Assembly: GCA_023443095.1 (NCBI GenBank)
Contig: JAEZVV010000198.1
Coordinates: 1 to 34,982 of the forward strand
Direction: 5' to 3'
DNA length: 34,982 bases
DNA from: Pseudomonadota bacterium
GTDB lineage: Bacteria > Pseudomonadota > Gammaproteobacteria > Burkholderiales > Burkholderiaceae_F
Part shown: positions 34,158-34,982 of the stretch, piece after piece
Position numbering within the stretch: the first letter of the stretch is position 1
How the letters are laid out: each line of letters begins with the position of its first letter
Program-made: the position numbers and the translations under genes
The notes under the pieces: generated by a model
What the model was told of the DNA's origin: nothing
What the model saw: only the letters and a program-made list of their open reading frames with translations
Database searches by the model: none

Positions 34158-34982
34158 TTCTTTGCCCTACCGCTCTCAACGCCAATCGCCGCTACGCGCT
34201 CCATCAAAGGCACATACACCTCGCGGTTTGCGCTGAACAGCTCCCAGCCTTTCTTACCCTTTGTTGGCGACAATTCATGCAAGCGTCGCGAACCCAGCGC
34301 GTCGCAGACCACGCAAACGCGGAAGCGCGCGGCGTGCTCCTGCAGCCTGCCGTATTCGTTCGGCGTCAGCTCGAAATAGATGTCCTCACCCGCCGTGCCC
34401 TTCACTTCTACATAAAGACACCCGGCGGCATTGCGCGCTTCCAAGTCCCAGCCTTTGTACTCGGTCTCGACTGACGTGACCAAGTAACCTTTGCTTTCGA
34501 AGTGCGATTTCGCAGCGTCAACGGCCGCCTGTTCCACGGCCGCGTTGTGCTCCACGTCTGGGGCACCGGAGCGCGCTCCGCTCCCTTTCCGGGGGGCAGC
34601 AGTCGACTTGACCACGTACTTCTCTTCGTCGTCGCCGGGACGTTCCGGGGTTGTGCTCTCGATGTAGCGACGCAATTTTTTGACAAACAATCGCACCCCG
34701 GGCTTGTCCTGATTGCGGTCCGGGTACCAGACGTTCGACTGCCCTGGGAACCCTACATTTCCAGCTGGAGCAGCAGGAACCTCAAAGTTCCGTTCATCCT
34801 CGGAAAGCAAGAATGCGTTCTCGGCCTTGGCTACGCAGAGGAACCACCGGCTTGCATCGCCCATGCCCGGGATGCGTCCGCGCCGCACCCGGTATTGCCG
34901 ATGAAAGACGGTCGCGTTGCGGTACCAGCCCACCACCACTTGACCTCGACCCGGCCGACGCGCAATGAAGACCACATCAACG
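34154..34982 (-). CDS. DUF3883-domain protein (5' end cut by window edge)
   Basis: The open frame continues past the right edge (Val-Asp precede the GTG at 34975), so the true start is outside. The visible N-terminal part begins VVFIARRPGRGQVVVGWYRN, a module often found in front of DUF3883 domains. After a charged linker, the DUF3883 domain spans roughly 145-265 of the visible sequence, with GWDLEA (175-180) and YVEVKG (E190, K192), resembling a PD-(D/E)xK-type core. DUF3883 proteins are common beside restriction and defence genes and at the ends of helicases; their biochemical role is not settled. Its TGA overlaps the helicase start, so the two are translated together. Confidence 0.78.
   Translation of the reverse strand, partial: VDVVFIARRPGRGQVVVGWYRNATVFHRQYRVRRGRIPGMGDASRWFLCVAKAENAFLLSEDERNFEVPAAPAGNVGFPGQSNVWYPDRNQDKPGVRLFVKKLRRYIESTTPERPGDDEEKYVVKSTAAPRKGSGARSGAPDVEHNAAVEQAAVDAAKSHFESKGYLVTSVETEYKGWDLEARNAAGCLYVEVKGTAGEDIYFELTPNEYGRLQEHAARFRVCVVCDALGSRRLHELSPTKGKKGWELFSANREVYVPLMERVAAIGVESGRAKK

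Overview
The window is GC-rich, densely packed proteobacterial chromosome. Gene order and protein types point to a facultatively anaerobic betaproteobacterium, most likely of the Rhodocyclales (Azoarcus/Thauera/Dechloromonas-like). This placement is an inference from glnA-DUF4124-ntrBC, the block hemW-rdgB-rph-PP2C-kinase facing yicC-gmk-rpoZ-spoT, and a Tat-exported respiratory formate dehydrogenase. No rRNA, tRNA, CRISPR array or insertion sequence was seen.

Left part (1-7944): the tail of an unidentified gene runs directly into xthA (exonuclease III). Facing it is a three-gene, ATGA-overlapped operon: a DJ-1/PfpI-family protein, a two-helix membrane protein, and a 57-residue four-cysteine protein with a histone-H1-like Lys/Ala tail. 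Next come an RND efflux pump with its membrane fusion protein (no outer-membrane channel gene in the window) and an RlmN-like radical SAM RNA methyltransferase.

Respiratory part (8278-14644): after an AT-rich leader with two FNR/DNR-like boxes comes a formate dehydrogenase operon: small Tat protein, Mo/W catalytic subunit (cysteine, not selenocysteine), four-cluster ferredoxin-like subunit, a small lipoprotein, cytochrome b subunit, and a small Ala/Pro/Lys-rich exported protein. mobB (molybdopterin guanine dinucleotide synthesis) follows, suiting the cofactor need, and a strong bidirectional terminator closes the region.

Nitrogen part (14719-19519, minus strand): glnA has a recognisable sigma-54 promoter and two NtrC-type palindromes, ends at a strong terminator, and is followed by a DUF4124 gene and ntrB-ntrC. 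The regulators of glnA thus lie just downstream of it.

Housekeeping part (19540-28837): hemW, rdgB and rph overlap one another; a PP2C phosphatase and a soluble Ser/Thr kinase lie upstream of them. yicC, gmk, rpoZ and spoT run the other way. spoT and greB overlap tail to tail by 25 bp.

Right part (29484-34982): after a 646-bp gene-free stretch the sequence is visibly less GC-rich and holds a minus-strand cluster: a DUF3883 protein (cut by the window edge), a 1057-residue SF2 helicase-nuclease resembling type III Res subunits, and a CoiA-like nuclease with a zinc-ribbon-like N-terminus. It looks like an acquired restriction or defence island continuing past the right edge, and is the best candidate for an incompletely described system.
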